A DNA stretch of 64,000 bases from Arcticibacter pallidicorallinus. GTDB taxonomy: Bacteria; Bacteroidota; Bacteroidia; Sphingobacteriales; Sphingobacteriaceae. The translations under genes and the position numbers were made by a program. The stretch covers positions 148,332 through 212,331 of the forward strand of contig NZ_PVTH01000007.1 of NCBI RefSeq assembly GCF_003002875.1. Reading direction: 5' to 3'. Below the pieces are notes generated by a model, which was given only the letters and a program-made list of their open reading frames with translations, did not search any database and was not told where the DNA came from. Shown here one piece after another: positions 35,967 to 45,419 of the stretch (the first letter of the stretch is position 1; every line of letters starts with the position of its first letter).

Positions 35967-37553
35967 TTATGGAGAGACTTTGAAGTAGTCAAAATCAGCA
36001 TATCCTTTTGAGGGTAGCAAATGAGGATTGAGACTTGCAATTCCTACTTTGGCCCCGATCCATGTACCTTTGTCCGTCCGGTATTCTGATCCTATATTTG
36101 TGAAGTTTTTTCCGTCTACGCTATAGCTGTAACGGCACATTTCCTTGTCGCTCATGCTTACCTGCAGCCATACTCTGTTCGATTTAAAGGGTATACTCAC
36201 CAGGACTTTAGGTGCAAGGAATTTTCTGTTCTCTCTTACAGCCTCATATATCACCAGCGCATTCCCGCTCCCGGTTTTTTCAATACAGAGAAACGTATAG
36301 TAATTTCCGGTTATAGTTATTCCGGCTCGGTCACCCGTGTTTTCAGGATGAAACTCCAGCTTAGTTGTAGCGGTAAAGGCTGGTGCGCTGACTTTCTGAA
36401 GTAAGAGATTGGGAGCATAAAACAAGCTTGCACTATCCGTAGGGTTAGAAACCGTATACAGACGTATGTTGCCTTTTGATACGCTGAGATCGAACCATTC
36501 TTTTTTCGGTGCAGCCTGCCATTGCCATTGCAGTCCAAGTTTCGGAGAGTTAAATTCGTCGGATGTTTGAGGGACAGCCGGAGGAAATGTCTTTCCGACG
36601 TTTGGCTTCTTATAGCTCATTACGGGCTCGCCAATGCCATCACCATCAGGATCGTTGCCCATAACGGGCCATCCGTCTTTCCAGGTAACCGGCTGCAGAT
36701 GTGCAATGCGTCCGTACACGCCCTTATCCTGGAAATGAATGAACCACCATTCGCCCGTCTGTGTTTCTACCAATCCTCCCTGGTGAGGACCATTTACGGA
36801 GGTATTGCCCTGTTGAAGGACAATCTTATCTTCGTAAGGGCCATAGATATTTTTGGAGCGAAAGACAGATTGCCACCCGGTGGCGACTCCACCAGCAGGT
36901 GCAGCAAAATAATAATACCCATCGCGTTTTTCCATGAACTTGAAGCCTTCCAGAACAGGTTGTTTTTTTAGATCCTCATAAATCAATCTTCCATTGTCAA
37001 GCAGCTTTTTTCCGTCGGCCGACATCTTATGAAGTATGGCAGGGCCAGCACCTACTTTGCCTCGGAGCAGGTAAGCCTGTCCGTCCTCATCCCAAAAAGG
37101 ACAGGGGTCCTCCCAGTTCGCTACATCCTGAACATGGGTTAACGACCATTTATCTCTCGGATTTGTTGCAGTGGCAACAAATAATCCGTCTTCGGGTGTA
37201 CAGAAGTATACATAGAAGAGACCGTTGTGATGTCTTATTGCAGGTGCCCATGATCCCTGACCAGGTTGCATTTTTTCATATCTCTGGAGGGGCAGGCGGT
37301 CATATACATGATTGATGATGGTCCAGTTGACCAGGTCTTTGGAATGCAGAACCGGGATTCCCGGCTGGGTGTTGAAGCTCGAAGCAACCATGTAATAGTC
37401 GTCACCGACACGGATAACGTCGGGATCTGAGTAATCTGCGTGGATGATCGGGTTTTTATATGTTCCGTTTCCATTGTCGGGTATCCAGACCTGAGCATTC
37501 ATGCAGATGGAGAACCAGCAAAAGAGAGCAGTTATGAAAAAACGTTTGTACAT
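35967..37553 (-). CDS. Glycoside hydrolase family 43 protein (beta-xylosidase/arabinosidase type), exported
   Basis: 528 residues with a signal peptide (1-20). Five-bladed propeller (about 30-320) with the family residues: base Asp in HADYSDPDVI, the Asp in WEDPCPFW and the acid Glu in VLEGFKF. The C-terminal half (about 335-528) is a concanavalin-like beta-sandwich as in GH43_12-type enzymes. It releases arabinose or xylose residues from plant polysaccharides. In this neighbourhood (CE12, GH105, GH106) it probably trims arabinan or galactan side chains of rhamnogalacturonan I. Confidence 0.92.
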   Translation of the reverse strand: MYKRFFITALFCWFSICMNAQVWIPDNGNGTYKNPIIHADYSDPDVIRVGDDYYMVASSFNTQPGIPVLHSKDLVNWTIINHVYDRLPLQRYEKMQPGQGSWAPAIRHHNGLFYVYFCTPEDGLFVATATNPRDKWSLTHVQDVANWEDPCPFWDEDGQAYLLRGKVGAGPAILHKMSADGKKLLDNGRLIYEDLKKQPVLEGFKFMEKRDGYYYFAAPAGGVATGWQSVFRSKNIYGPYEDKIVLQQGNTSVNGPHQGGLVETQTGEWWFIHFQDKGVYGRIAHLQPVTWKDGWPVMGNDPDGDGIGEPVMSYKKPNVGKTFPPAVPQTSDEFNSPKLGLQWQWQAAPKKEWFDLSVSKGNIRLYTVSNPTDSASLFYAPNLLLQKVSAPAFTATTKLEFHPENTGDRAGITITGNYYTFLCIEKTGSGNALVIYEAVRENRKFLAPKVLVSIPFKSNRVWLQVSMSDKEMCRYSYSVDGKNFTNIGSEYRTDKGTWIGAKVGIASLNPHLLPSKGYADFDYFKVSP

Positions 37554-37668
37554 GTTATAATGGTTAGCAGGTTTAAAACGGTTGACGGAATTGGTCGGCT
37601 TTCGAGTATAAAAAAACGAACAATATTTTCAGGAAGCAAGTGTGCTGTTGAGTAATTCGATAAGATGT

Positions 37669-38400
37669 TTACATAAAGAAGATCAGCTTACAAGAAGCGA
37701 TCGCCAAAACGGCGGTCAACAGATAGCGTATAGTAACTTGAGGAAGTCGCTGACTTCCGATATACGACCCCAGAAATCCCCCGGCTGCAGCACTTGAAAA
37801 CCATACTGCCGCTGAGGGGCTTATGCTTATCGGATCTGAGCTGCCGAGCAGGCCGCCAAGAGAGTTGAGAACAATGAAAAGAGCCGATGCTGCCGCTGCC
37901 TCTTTAGCATTCGCCCACGACAGAAGGATGAGAACCGGACTCAGAAAGATTCCTCCACCGATATTTAACATCCCCGACAATAAACCAAGCACCGCGCCCC
38001 AGATAAGCGGCGCTACAACAGGTATCACTCTTTTATGCTCTGAGTCGGATGGTATTACCCCCAATAGTTTTATAATAGGAACAACCAAGGCGAGGCCCAG
38101 AAGCAGGTTGTAGAGTTCACCCTGTAAAGGAAACCGCGACCCGATAAATGCAGCCGGAACCGATGTGAAAAGGAAAGGGCGGCATATTTCCCATTTAAAA
38201 AATCCCGCTTTCCTGAATTGGTAAAACGCCACTCCGGCCACTACTATATTCAAGATTAGAATCATTGGTTTATAAGTGTCCACGGGAACTGCAAATAAGG
38301 ACAAGACTGCTATATATCCGCTCGCGCCGCCATGTCCTACAGATGAATACAGGAAGCCGATGAGGAGCAATGATAGTGCGATGACGATGTCTAGACTCAT
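37669..38400 (-). CDS. TauE/SafE-family (sulfite exporter-like) membrane permease
   Basis: Start set at 38400 (MSLDIVIALSLLLIGF), which begins at the first membrane helix; the longer frame to 38439 adds a non-conserved polar piece. 243 residues with about eight helices and the TauE-type repeats GFLYSSVGHGGASGYIAVLSLF and GLLSGMLNIGGGIFLSPVLI. The family exports sulfite, sulfoacetate and other anions. It is upstream of GH43 on the same strand; within a pectin locus a role in organic-acid export is conceivable but unproven. Confidence 0.87.
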   Translation of the reverse strand: MSLDIVIALSLLLIGFLYSSVGHGGASGYIAVLSLFAVPVDTYKPMILILNIVVAGVAFYQFRKAGFFKWEICRPFLFTSVPAAFIGSRFPLQGELYNLLLGLALVVPIIKLLGVIPSDSEHKRVIPVVAPLIWGAVLGLLSGMLNIGGGIFLSPVLILLSWANAKEAAAASALFIVLNSLGGLLGSSDPISISPSAAVWFSSAAAGGFLGSYIGSQRLPQVTIRYLLTAVLAIASCKLIFFM

Positions 38401-38810
38401 TTGTTTTGCTGAAGTTTGCGGTTTAAGCCGGAGATGCAATGCAGATTACGTTTCCAGACAACGGCCGAATTATCATTCTGTTTTATTCACCTGCATGGAT
38501 ATACAGGATGCTACGGGTTGCAGAAATGGTAATAAGGTTGTAAGATAGCATAAGATTAGTTCATTTGCCTCTGGCTATAGACTAATTTTTGAACCAGTTA
38601 TTTTTAACTTACTTATTATAAACACAATAGACATAGGTGCTGTGCATAAGATCGGATCAGCGATTACTGTTTTTAATCGCCTGTTCTTCTTCAATAGGTT
38701 TGGAGCACTGAAGCAGCTAACGAGTTTTTGAAAAAAAACTGTTACAATCAGTTCTTCATTCTGATGACCACAGGCCTTGAATACATATTGATAACCAAAA
38801 AGGATAGACA
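38401..38810. other. Non-coding interval between divergent genes (TauE permease and CE12 esterase)
   Basis: About 410 bases, AT-rich, holding the divergent regulatory regions of 37669-38400 and 38811-39611. I see no full TTG/TAnnTTTG promoter and no strong hairpin. A minus-strand frame (38575-38871) crosses into the esterase gene and has no protein-like features, so I leave it out. Confidence 0.6.
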
Positions 38811-39611
38811 TTGAAAAGGAAATCATTTTACAACACCTGCCTGTTTTTAACGATAGCTGTTTTTTCCTCATTTGTTATGATGAGGCCCTCTGATAAACCA
38901 ACATTGTTTCTGATCGGCGACTCTACCGTAAAAAACGGCCAGGGGAATGGTGGCGGAAACCAGTGGGGCTGGGGTAGTTTTATAAGCGATTACTTTGATT
39001 CAACGCGTATTAACGTGGAAAACCATGCTCTGGGTGGTACCAGCAGCCGCACCTTCAGAACGAGGGGATTGTGGACTAAGGTCCTCGACAAGATAAAACC
39101 TGGTGATTACGTGATCATGCAGTTCGGCCACAACGACGGTAGTCCGCTTGACGATACAGCGCGTGCCCGGGGAACTATCAAATCTACCGGTGATGAGGTC
39201 AGAGAAATTTACAACCCCATTACGAAGCAACAGGAAGTTGTCCATACTTATGGCTGGTATATGTCCAGGTTCATAATCGAAGCCCGGGAGAAAGGCGCGA
39301 TACCTATTGTTTGTTCGCCCGTTCCAAGAAGTAACTGGACCGATGGAAAGGTGAAGCGTGGGGGAGAAGGTTACAGCAAATTAGCTGAGGAAACGGCCAG
39401 AACAGCTGGCGCACACTATATCGATCTCAATCTGCTTATTTCTGAAAAGTACGATGCCTTGGGGGAAGACCGGGTAAGAAAGATGTTCCCGGCAGATCAC
39501 ACACATACCAATATGGAAGGCGCAAAAGTAAACGCTGCGGCAGTTGTAGATGGTCTAAGAGGCACACCTGGATTTTCACTAAACCACTATTTAAATAAAT
39601 CGAAAAATTAA
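38811..39611 (+). CDS. SGNH/GDSL rhamnogalacturonan acetylesterase (CE12-like)
   Basis: 266 residues. SGNH blocks: block I LFLIGDSTVKNG (Ser nucleophile), block II Gly in HALGGTSSRTF, block III FGHNDGSP, block V DHTHTNMEGA (catalytic Asp/His). These match CE12 rhamnogalacturonan acetylesterases, which remove acetyl groups from the rhamnogalacturonan backbone. The start is a TTG (38811): a stop (TAG) lies two codons upstream, and the first internal ATG (near residue 23) would remove the signal peptide (MKRKSFYNTCLFLTIAVFSS). GH105 follows after 14 bases. Confidence 0.9.
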   Translation: MKRKSFYNTCLFLTIAVFSSFVMMRPSDKPTLFLIGDSTVKNGQGNGGGNQWGWGSFISDYFDSTRINVENHALGGTSSRTFRTRGLWTKVLDKIKPGDYVIMQFGHNDGSPLDDTARARGTIKSTGDEVREIYNPITKQQEVVHTYGWYMSRFIIEAREKGAIPIVCSPVPRSNWTDGKVKRGGEGYSKLAEETARTAGAHYIDLNLLISEKYDALGEDRVRKMFPADHTHTNMEGAKVNAAAVVDGLRGTPGFSLNHYLNKSKN

Positions 39612-39625
39612 ATTATTGAATCAAT

Positions 39626-40768
39626 ATGAATAAGCCTATTTCGGGGAAATTTCTTATCCTTCCCATACTCTTTGTTTGCTTTATCCTTCAGTCATCCGCA
39701 CAGACGCTTCCTAAAAAGAAGCAAATTTTGAAGCAGATGCGATTAACCAATCAATACTTCATGGATAAATGGCCCGACGCCGGAAAAATTATAGTAACCA
39801 ATAAGGCCCGGCCTAGTAATATCTGGACAAGAGGGGTTTACTATGAAGGACTTATGGCGCTTCATGCTATCGACAAAAAGAAAGCTTATTATGATTATGC
39901 AGTTCAATGGGGCGAAAAGCATAACTGGGGACTTGCGGGAACCGTTAAGACCCGTCATGCCGACAACCACACAGCCGGTCAAACTTATATTGATCTGTAC
40001 CTGATGGATAAGCAACCTGAACGTATCAAGGATATCAAAGAAAGCATAGACCTGATGGTTAAAAGCGAGAAGAATGACGACTGGTGGTGGATCGACGCTT
40101 TCCAGATGGCCATGCCTGTTTTCACCCGTCTTGGAGTGTTATATAACGATAATACCTATTTCGATAAGATGTACGACCTGTACAGCTACACGAAGCACAA
40201 ACATGGTGGCAACGGACTGTACAATCAGGCTGATAAATTATGGTGGAGAGACAAGGATTTCGTAGCTCCTTACAAGGAACCGAACGGAGAAGATTGCTAC
40301 TGGTCGAGAGGAAACGGATGGGTTGTAGCCGCTCTTGCGCGTACTTTGGAAATGCTACCAAAGTCAGATCCTCATTACAACGAGTATTTACAGGACTATA
40401 AAGATCTGATGGCAGCGGTACTTCCGGTGCAGCGTTCAGATGGTTTCTGGAATGTTAGCTTACATGATCCGAACCACTTCGGAGGCAAGGAAACCACAGG
40501 TACTGCATTGTTTGTGTATGGTATGGCCTGGGGTATAAACCACGGGATTCTTGACAAAGCGACATACCTGCAGCCGTTGACCAGAGGCTGGAATGCAATG
40601 GCTAAAGAATCCGTTCATCCGAATGGATTCCTGGGTTATGTGCAAGGAACGGGTAAGGAGCCAAAAGACGGTCAGCCGGTTACTTATACCAGCAAGCCAG
40701 ATTTCGAAGATTACGGTCTCGGTTGTTTCCTGCTGGCAGGTACAGAAGTTTATAAGCTGAAAAAATAG
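39626..40768 (+). CDS. GH88/GH105 unsaturated rhamnogalacturonyl hydrolase (YteR-like)
   Basis: 380 residues with a signal peptide (1-26). Alpha/alpha-barrel with the GH105 segments ADNHTAGQTYIDLYL, WWWIDAFQMAMPVFTRLG (catalytic Asp region), YWSRGNGWVVAALARTLEMLP and GTALFVYGMAWGI. YteR-like enzymes remove the unsaturated galacturonyl residue from lyase-made rhamnogalacturonan oligosaccharides. It is co-oriented with the CE12 esterase and the GH106-like gene. Confidence 0.93.
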   Translation: MNKPISGKFLILPILFVCFILQSSAQTLPKKKQILKQMRLTNQYFMDKWPDAGKIIVTNKARPSNIWTRGVYYEGLMALHAIDKKKAYYDYAVQWGEKHNWGLAGTVKTRHADNHTAGQTYIDLYLMDKQPERIKDIKESIDLMVKSEKNDDWWWIDAFQMAMPVFTRLGVLYNDNTYFDKMYDLYSYTKHKHGGNGLYNQADKLWWRDKDFVAPYKEPNGEDCYWSRGNGWVVAALARTLEMLPKSDPHYNEYLQDYKDLMAAVLPVQRSDGFWNVSLHDPNHFGGKETTGTALFVYGMAWGINHGILDKATYLQPLTRGWNAMAKESVHPNGFLGYVQGTGKEPKDGQPVTYTSKPDFEDYGLGCFLLAGTEVYKLKK

Positions 40769-40811
40769 CTTAGGCGTTAGAAAAAATTATAAACCTGCAC
40801 GTTAAACGCTC

Positions 40812-43589
40812 ATGAACGGAAGAAAAGGATTTTTAACAGCTGCCATATTTGGAACGATGTTTCTGGCAGGCTCCGGACTTAAGGCTCAAACCGCCGGTTG
40901 GCCAGTCGTCAAAAAAGAGATGAAGCCATGGACCCGCTGGTGGTGGATGGGGAATGCGGTAAGCGAGGCCGATATAAAGACCTCGTTAACATCTTTCCAA
41001 CAAGCTGGTCTGGGCGGTGTAGAGATTGCACCTATTTACGGAGTGAAAGGAATGGAAGAAAAGTATATTTCCTACCTGACGCCCCAATGGATGAAGATGC
41101 TCAATACGACTGTAGGCACAGCGGAGTCGTTGGGTATGGGTGTAGATCTTACAAACGGAACCGGTTGGCCGTTTGGGGGACCTCAGATCAGTCTCGATGA
41201 AGCAGCGTCCAAGTTAATCGTGCAATCATACGAGTTAAAGGGAGGTGCGAAGCTTGCGGAAAAAGTAAAAGTAAAAGAACCCCGGCAGGAATCCGCACCC
41301 TTGCAGTTCCTTACTGCATATGGCGATAAGGGCGAGGTACTACAAATCGCCGATAAGGTCAGCGCAGACGGCACCCTCAACTGGTCTCCTAAATCAGGTA
41401 GCTGGGAGCTATATGCAGTATTCAATGGCAAAACAAGGCAAATGGTCAAGCGCTCCTCTCCCGGAGGCGAAGGATATACCTTGAACCATTTTTCGCATAA
41501 CGCTCTGAATACCTATCTTAAGCGGTTTGACGACGCCTTTGAAGGTTCGTCACCGAATGTCAGGGCATTTTATAACGATAGTTATGAAGTTTATGGAGCA
41601 GACTGGTCTGAAGAATTTCTAGCATTGTTCCAAAAGAACAGAGGCTACGATTTCAGGCCGTTTATCAGAGAGTTTATTAGTAAGGAAGCCACGACCCATC
41701 AGGCCAGACTGAAATCTGACTATAGGGAAACGATGTCTGAAATGCTCCTGGCTAACTTCACGGAGCCCTGGACGAGCTGGGCACGCAAGCACAAAGGCAT
41801 TACCAGAAATCAGGCGCATGGCTCACCGGGCAATCTGCTGGACCTGTATGCTGCCGTAGACATCCCTGAATGTGAGACCTTCGGTTCCAGCTATTTCCCG
41901 ATTCCGGGTCTGAGGAGAGATAGTGCAGATATCCGCAACGTTGACCCCGATCCTGTCATGCTGAAGTTTGCTTCTTCAGCAGCTCATGTCGCAGGTCATA
42001 ACCTGGTATCCTGCGAAACCTTTACCTGGCTGACAGAGCATTTCAAGACATCCCTGTCTCAGTGTAAGCCGGAAGTGGAGCAGGTATTCTTATCAGGTAT
42101 TAATCACGTGTTCTTTCACGGTACGACCTATTCTCCGCCGAAGGCCGCATGGCCAGGATGGTTGTTCTACGCTTCGGTTGATTTTACACCGGCGAACAGC
42201 TTCTGGCAGCATATGCCGGGACTTACTTCCTATATTACAAGGGTTCAGTCCGTCTTGCAGTCAGGGAAATCTGATAACGAGATCCTGATGTACTGGCCGG
42301 TTTTTGATGCCTGGAATAATGCCAAAGGAAAGGATATGCCTTTTAAGGTTCATGATATCGACGAGTGGTTGCATCCAACGCCGTTTTATAAAAATGTAAA
42401 AGCTCTGCAGACTGCGGGTTATTCACTTGATTTTGTTTCAGATCTGTTGCTGAAGAAGGCGTCTGCCATCGGGGGTATGATCCGTACCGCTGAAAATGCC
42501 TCGCCTTACAGGGTGCTCGTGGTACCACAGTCTGAAATGATGCCAGTTGAAACTTTACAGCAAATGTTGTCGTTGGCCAAAGATGGCGCGACCGTAATAT
42601 TTCAGAAGTTGCCAGCCGATGTACCAGGACTTGGAGAGCTGGATAAAAGAAAGGCCTTGTTAAAAGATATCTTATCAAGCTTGTCTTTCGCAGACTCAGG
42701 AAATGGCGTCAGGAAAATGATCCTGGGAAAAGGTAAAGTTATAGTGTCAGAGGATTTTCAAAAGGCCTTGGTCATGGAGGGAATACAAAGAGAAGCAGTA
42801 ACTGATTCAGGCTTAGGTTTTATTCGCAGACAAGACGGAACAAGCAAATACTATTATCTGGTAAATCATACAGCTAAGGTGGTGAATCAGGATCTGCCAT
42901 TGAATGTCGGAGCGAAATCTGTAGTCCTCATGGACCCGCAAAGCGGTTATACAGGATCTGCGTCATTCACATCTGAAGGCAGTGGCATAAAGGTCAAAGT
43001 GCAGATGCAGCCCGGCGAAGCGATGATTATTAGAGCTTCTTCAGAGGTGCTGACTGATATCAAGCCTTGGGTGTATCTTGACAGTGCACTGCCTTCGATT
43101 CCAGTAGAAGGGAAATGGCGGTTGCATTTTTCTAACGGAGGTCCGGTACTTCCCGCGGATAAAAGCTTGGATAAGCCGGCAGACTGGACGACGTTTGGCG
43201 ATACCGATATGGACAATTTCTCTGGGGCTGGGGAGTACAGTGTTACCTTCAAGTTGCCCAAAAGAAAGGCATCCGAATATATTCTGGATCTGGGTAAGGT
43301 AAATGAGAGTGCAAGAGTATGGGTAAACGGACAGGACGCAGGAATTTTATGGAGTATTCCTTACCAAGCGAGGATCGGAAAATATCTGCGTCCTGGTAAG
43401 AATACCATTCGTGTGGAAGTAACAAACCTCATGGCGAACCGAATTCGCTACATGGATCAAAAAGGAATTGAGTGGAAGAAGTTCCATGATATCAATATTG
43501 TAGATATCAACTACAAGCCGCTTGATGCTTCGAACTGGAAGATCCAGCCTTCGGGTCTTGCAGGACCGGTTGTTATCACACCGTATTAG
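40812..43589 (+). CDS. GH106-like alpha-L-rhamnosidase, exported
   Basis: 925 residues, signal peptide 1-26. The opening PWTRWWWMGNAVSEADIKTSL, GLGGVEIAPIYGVKG and GVDLTNGTGWPFGGP are typical of GH106 rhamnosidases, as are NQAHGSPGNLLDLYAAVDIPE and HGTTYSPP. The C-terminal part has a jelly-roll domain (about 800-900, LGKVNESARVWVNGQDAG). It would release rhamnose from rhamnogalacturonan. It ends the CE12-GH105-GH106 run; a strong terminator follows. Confidence 0.9.
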   Translation: MNGRKGFLTAAIFGTMFLAGSGLKAQTAGWPVVKKEMKPWTRWWWMGNAVSEADIKTSLTSFQQAGLGGVEIAPIYGVKGMEEKYISYLTPQWMKMLNTTVGTAESLGMGVDLTNGTGWPFGGPQISLDEAASKLIVQSYELKGGAKLAEKVKVKEPRQESAPLQFLTAYGDKGEVLQIADKVSADGTLNWSPKSGSWELYAVFNGKTRQMVKRSSPGGEGYTLNHFSHNALNTYLKRFDDAFEGSSPNVRAFYNDSYEVYGADWSEEFLALFQKNRGYDFRPFIREFISKEATTHQARLKSDYRETMSEMLLANFTEPWTSWARKHKGITRNQAHGSPGNLLDLYAAVDIPECETFGSSYFPIPGLRRDSADIRNVDPDPVMLKFASSAAHVAGHNLVSCETFTWLTEHFKTSLSQCKPEVEQVFLSGINHVFFHGTTYSPPKAAWPGWLFYASVDFTPANSFWQHMPGLTSYITRVQSVLQSGKSDNEILMYWPVFDAWNNAKGKDMPFKVHDIDEWLHPTPFYKNVKALQTAGYSLDFVSDLLLKKASAIGGMIRTAENASPYRVLVVPQSEMMPVETLQQMLSLAKDGATVIFQKLPADVPGLGELDKRKALLKDILSSLSFADSGNGVRKMILGKGKVIVSEDFQKALVMEGIQREAVTDSGLGFIRRQDGTSKYYYLVNHTAKVVNQDLPLNVGAKSVVLMDPQSGYTGSASFTSEGSGIKVKVQMQPGEAMIIRASSEVLTDIKPWVYLDSALPSIPVEGKWRLHFSNGGPVLPADKSLDKPADWTTFGDTDMDNFSGAGEYSVTFKLPKRKASEYILDLGKVNESARVWVNGQDAGILWSIPYQARIGKYLRPGKNTIRVEVTNLMANRIRYMDQKGIEWKKFHDINIVDINYKPLDASNWKIQPSGLAGPVVITPY

Positions 43590-43650
43590 CTACAAACAAA
43601 CAAGCCGGCTGAGCCGCATACCTGGTGAAGAACTGGTTGCCATGGCGTTT

Positions 43651-43689
43651 AAAATAAAAAAGAGCAGAGATCCTGCTCTTTTTTATTTT
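43651..43689 (+). terminator. Intrinsic terminator of the rhamnogalacturonan operon
   Basis: Perfect 17-bp stem, 43651-43667 and 43673-43689, with core AGAGCAG/CTGCTCT, loop AGATC, and A/T flanks giving a T-rich tail on the plus strand. It lies 61 bases past the GH106-like stop. Confidence 0.92.
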
Positions 43690-43778
43690 AAATCAGTGTG
43701 TTGCGAATTGAATAGGCACTTTTATCCAACAATGTTGCTGTCTGGATAGTTAGATAGTATCAACTAATCATCCGGCGT

Positions 43779-44819
43779 ATGGCATCCAATTCACTTATAA
43801 AGCAAGTTAAGATCCTGCGGATTATATCCGAGACGAAGGTTGCAAAAACGTTCGTTCTGGAACCTTTGGAGGGTTGGCAGCCAACATACAAAGAAGGTCA
43901 GTTTCTTACCCTGGTTTTTTATACCAGGCATGGCGAGAAGCGGCGGTCTTACTCCATTTCCTCGTCTCCTTCGTTAAACGAACCTCTTTCCATTACCGTT
44001 AAGAAAGTGGACAATGGTGAGTTCTCCCGACTGCTACTGATGAATGCTAAAATCGGAGATATGCTCTATACCTCGGGAATAAACGGTCTCTTCGTATTGC
44101 CTGGTAATTTTAACGCTTCCAATCAGTTCTTTTTTCTTGCGGCTGGAAGCGGTATTACTCCCTGCTTCTCCCTTCTGAAGCGAGTACTTAAGCAGCATAG
44201 TAGTAAAGTCGTCCTTATTTATAGTAATAAAAGTGAAGCAGATGCCTTATTCCTCGACCAACTGGAAAATTTGCAGAGGGAATTCGCCGATCGTTTCAAG
44301 ATCCACTTCTTATTTAGCTACAAGTTGGACCTTTATCATAGCAGACTCAGTAGCTGGCTTCTTCAGCAACTCCTCGAACGGTATCTTAAGGTAGATAACA
44401 AAGATGCATTTTTTTATTTGTGTGGTCCTCTGGACTACATGAGAATGGTGAATATAGCGTTACTCGGAAATATTCCTCCAGGTAATATATTTAAAGAGAG
44501 CTTCAGCAGCGAGCCCAGACAGGTAGTCCCTATCCCTGAAGACACCTCGCCTCATCAAGTCACTATTCTTTTTCGGGGGCAAAAGCGCGTTATCTCTGTG
44601 CAGTTTCCGCATACCATATTAAGCGCAGCAAAGTCACGGAATATTAATTTGCCCTACAGTTGTGAGACCGGAAGATGCGGCAGTTGTCTTGCGTTATGTA
44701 AATCGGGACAGGTTTGGATGGCCTATAATGAGGTGCTCACAGACGAAGAGGTTGCCTTGGGGCAGATCCTGCTTTGTCAAAGCTATCCAATTAAGGGCGA
44801 CGTAGAAGTAGTCATTTAG
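43779..44819 (+). CDS. Ferredoxin-NADP reductase-type oxidoreductase with C-terminal [2Fe-2S] domain (PaaE/Hcr-like)
   Basis: 346 residues. FAD domain (about 1-105, RRSYSISSSPSL), NAD(P)-binding domain (about 108-235, AAGSGITPCFSLLKRVL and YLCGPLDYM), then a plant-type ferredoxin (about 260-346) with Cys295, Cys300, Cys303 and Cys333. Such reductases pass electrons from NAD(P)H to an oxygenase or a hybrid-cluster protein. No partner gene is adjacent, so the acceptor is unknown. It stands alone between the terminator at 43651-43689 and a long non-coding interval. Confidence 0.9.
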   Translation: MASNSLIKQVKILRIISETKVAKTFVLEPLEGWQPTYKEGQFLTLVFYTRHGEKRRSYSISSSPSLNEPLSITVKKVDNGEFSRLLLMNAKIGDMLYTSGINGLFVLPGNFNASNQFFFLAAGSGITPCFSLLKRVLKQHSSKVVLIYSNKSEADALFLDQLENLQREFADRFKIHFLFSYKLDLYHSRLSSWLLQQLLERYLKVDNKDAFFYLCGPLDYMRMVNIALLGNIPPGNIFKESFSSEPRQVVPIPEDTSPHQVTILFRGQKRVISVQFPHTILSAAKSRNINLPYSCETGRCGSCLALCKSGQVWMAYNEVLTDEEVALGQILLCQSYPIKGDVEVVI

Positions 44820-45419
44820 GAATCTTTCTATCGAATTTCACATAAGCCTCGGAAAAAATCAATAGAATCTTTCTGAATTCACGAGTTTGTAGGCTTATCG
44901 GAGGATTTGTTGCATGAAATTTTGGTTTTAAATCTTATTTCAATACTATATCGCTTTAATATTGCACTGTTTCAAAATAATAGTCTGTATTATTCTGTTT
45001 TATTGAAAAATAAGTGGATAAAATCGTTCTAAATTGAAGAAAATTTAAATAAATAGTTATTTGTATACGAATAATTCAATATATTTAGGTAATAAGTAAT
45101 TGATCAGATAGAAATAGCTTCACTTTACGGAGTGTTCTCGTAAGAAAAGGTATATGTATTAAAATAGAAGGAGAAAATCAGCAAATGGGCGTTAAGCTGG
45201 TGAAAGTGCTATCAACTGAAAAACATGTAAGCGCTCATTAGAACGTATAACAAATTAATAAGGAAAAAGGTATGGATTAAAAAGAAGAGACCTTCTGGCC
45301 AGGTAAACCAGACCAGAAGGGAAAGCAAATGTAAAGCATCAGATCTGTAAGATGCCGGGCCTCGGAACCTGATGGCGTTCTTACACGAAAATTACTTTAA
45401 CACCTAACGCAACAAAATT
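44820..45419 (+). promoter_or_regulatory. Long AT-rich upstream region of the second susCD locus
   Basis: 600 bases without a credible gene. A weak candidate promoter reads TTG (45034-45036), 19 bases, GTTATTTG (45056-45063), two bases off consensus; it would give a leader of about 350 nt. Within that leader CCTTCTGG (45291-45298) pairs perfectly with CCAGAAGG (45313-45320) across a 14-base loop, 100 bases before the susC start, and is not followed by a T tract. The hairpin could be a regulatory RNA element. Promoter and role are inference. Confidence 0.35.

Noticed and set aside
38575..38871. Minus-strand frame between the TauE and CE12 genes
   Set aside because: It overlaps the esterase gene start, has no signal, domain or motif, and looks like chance open frame.
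44820..44880. Repeated gaatctttct near the start of the long intergenic region
   Set aside because: Only two imperfect copies in AT-rich DNA; no support for a binding site or element.
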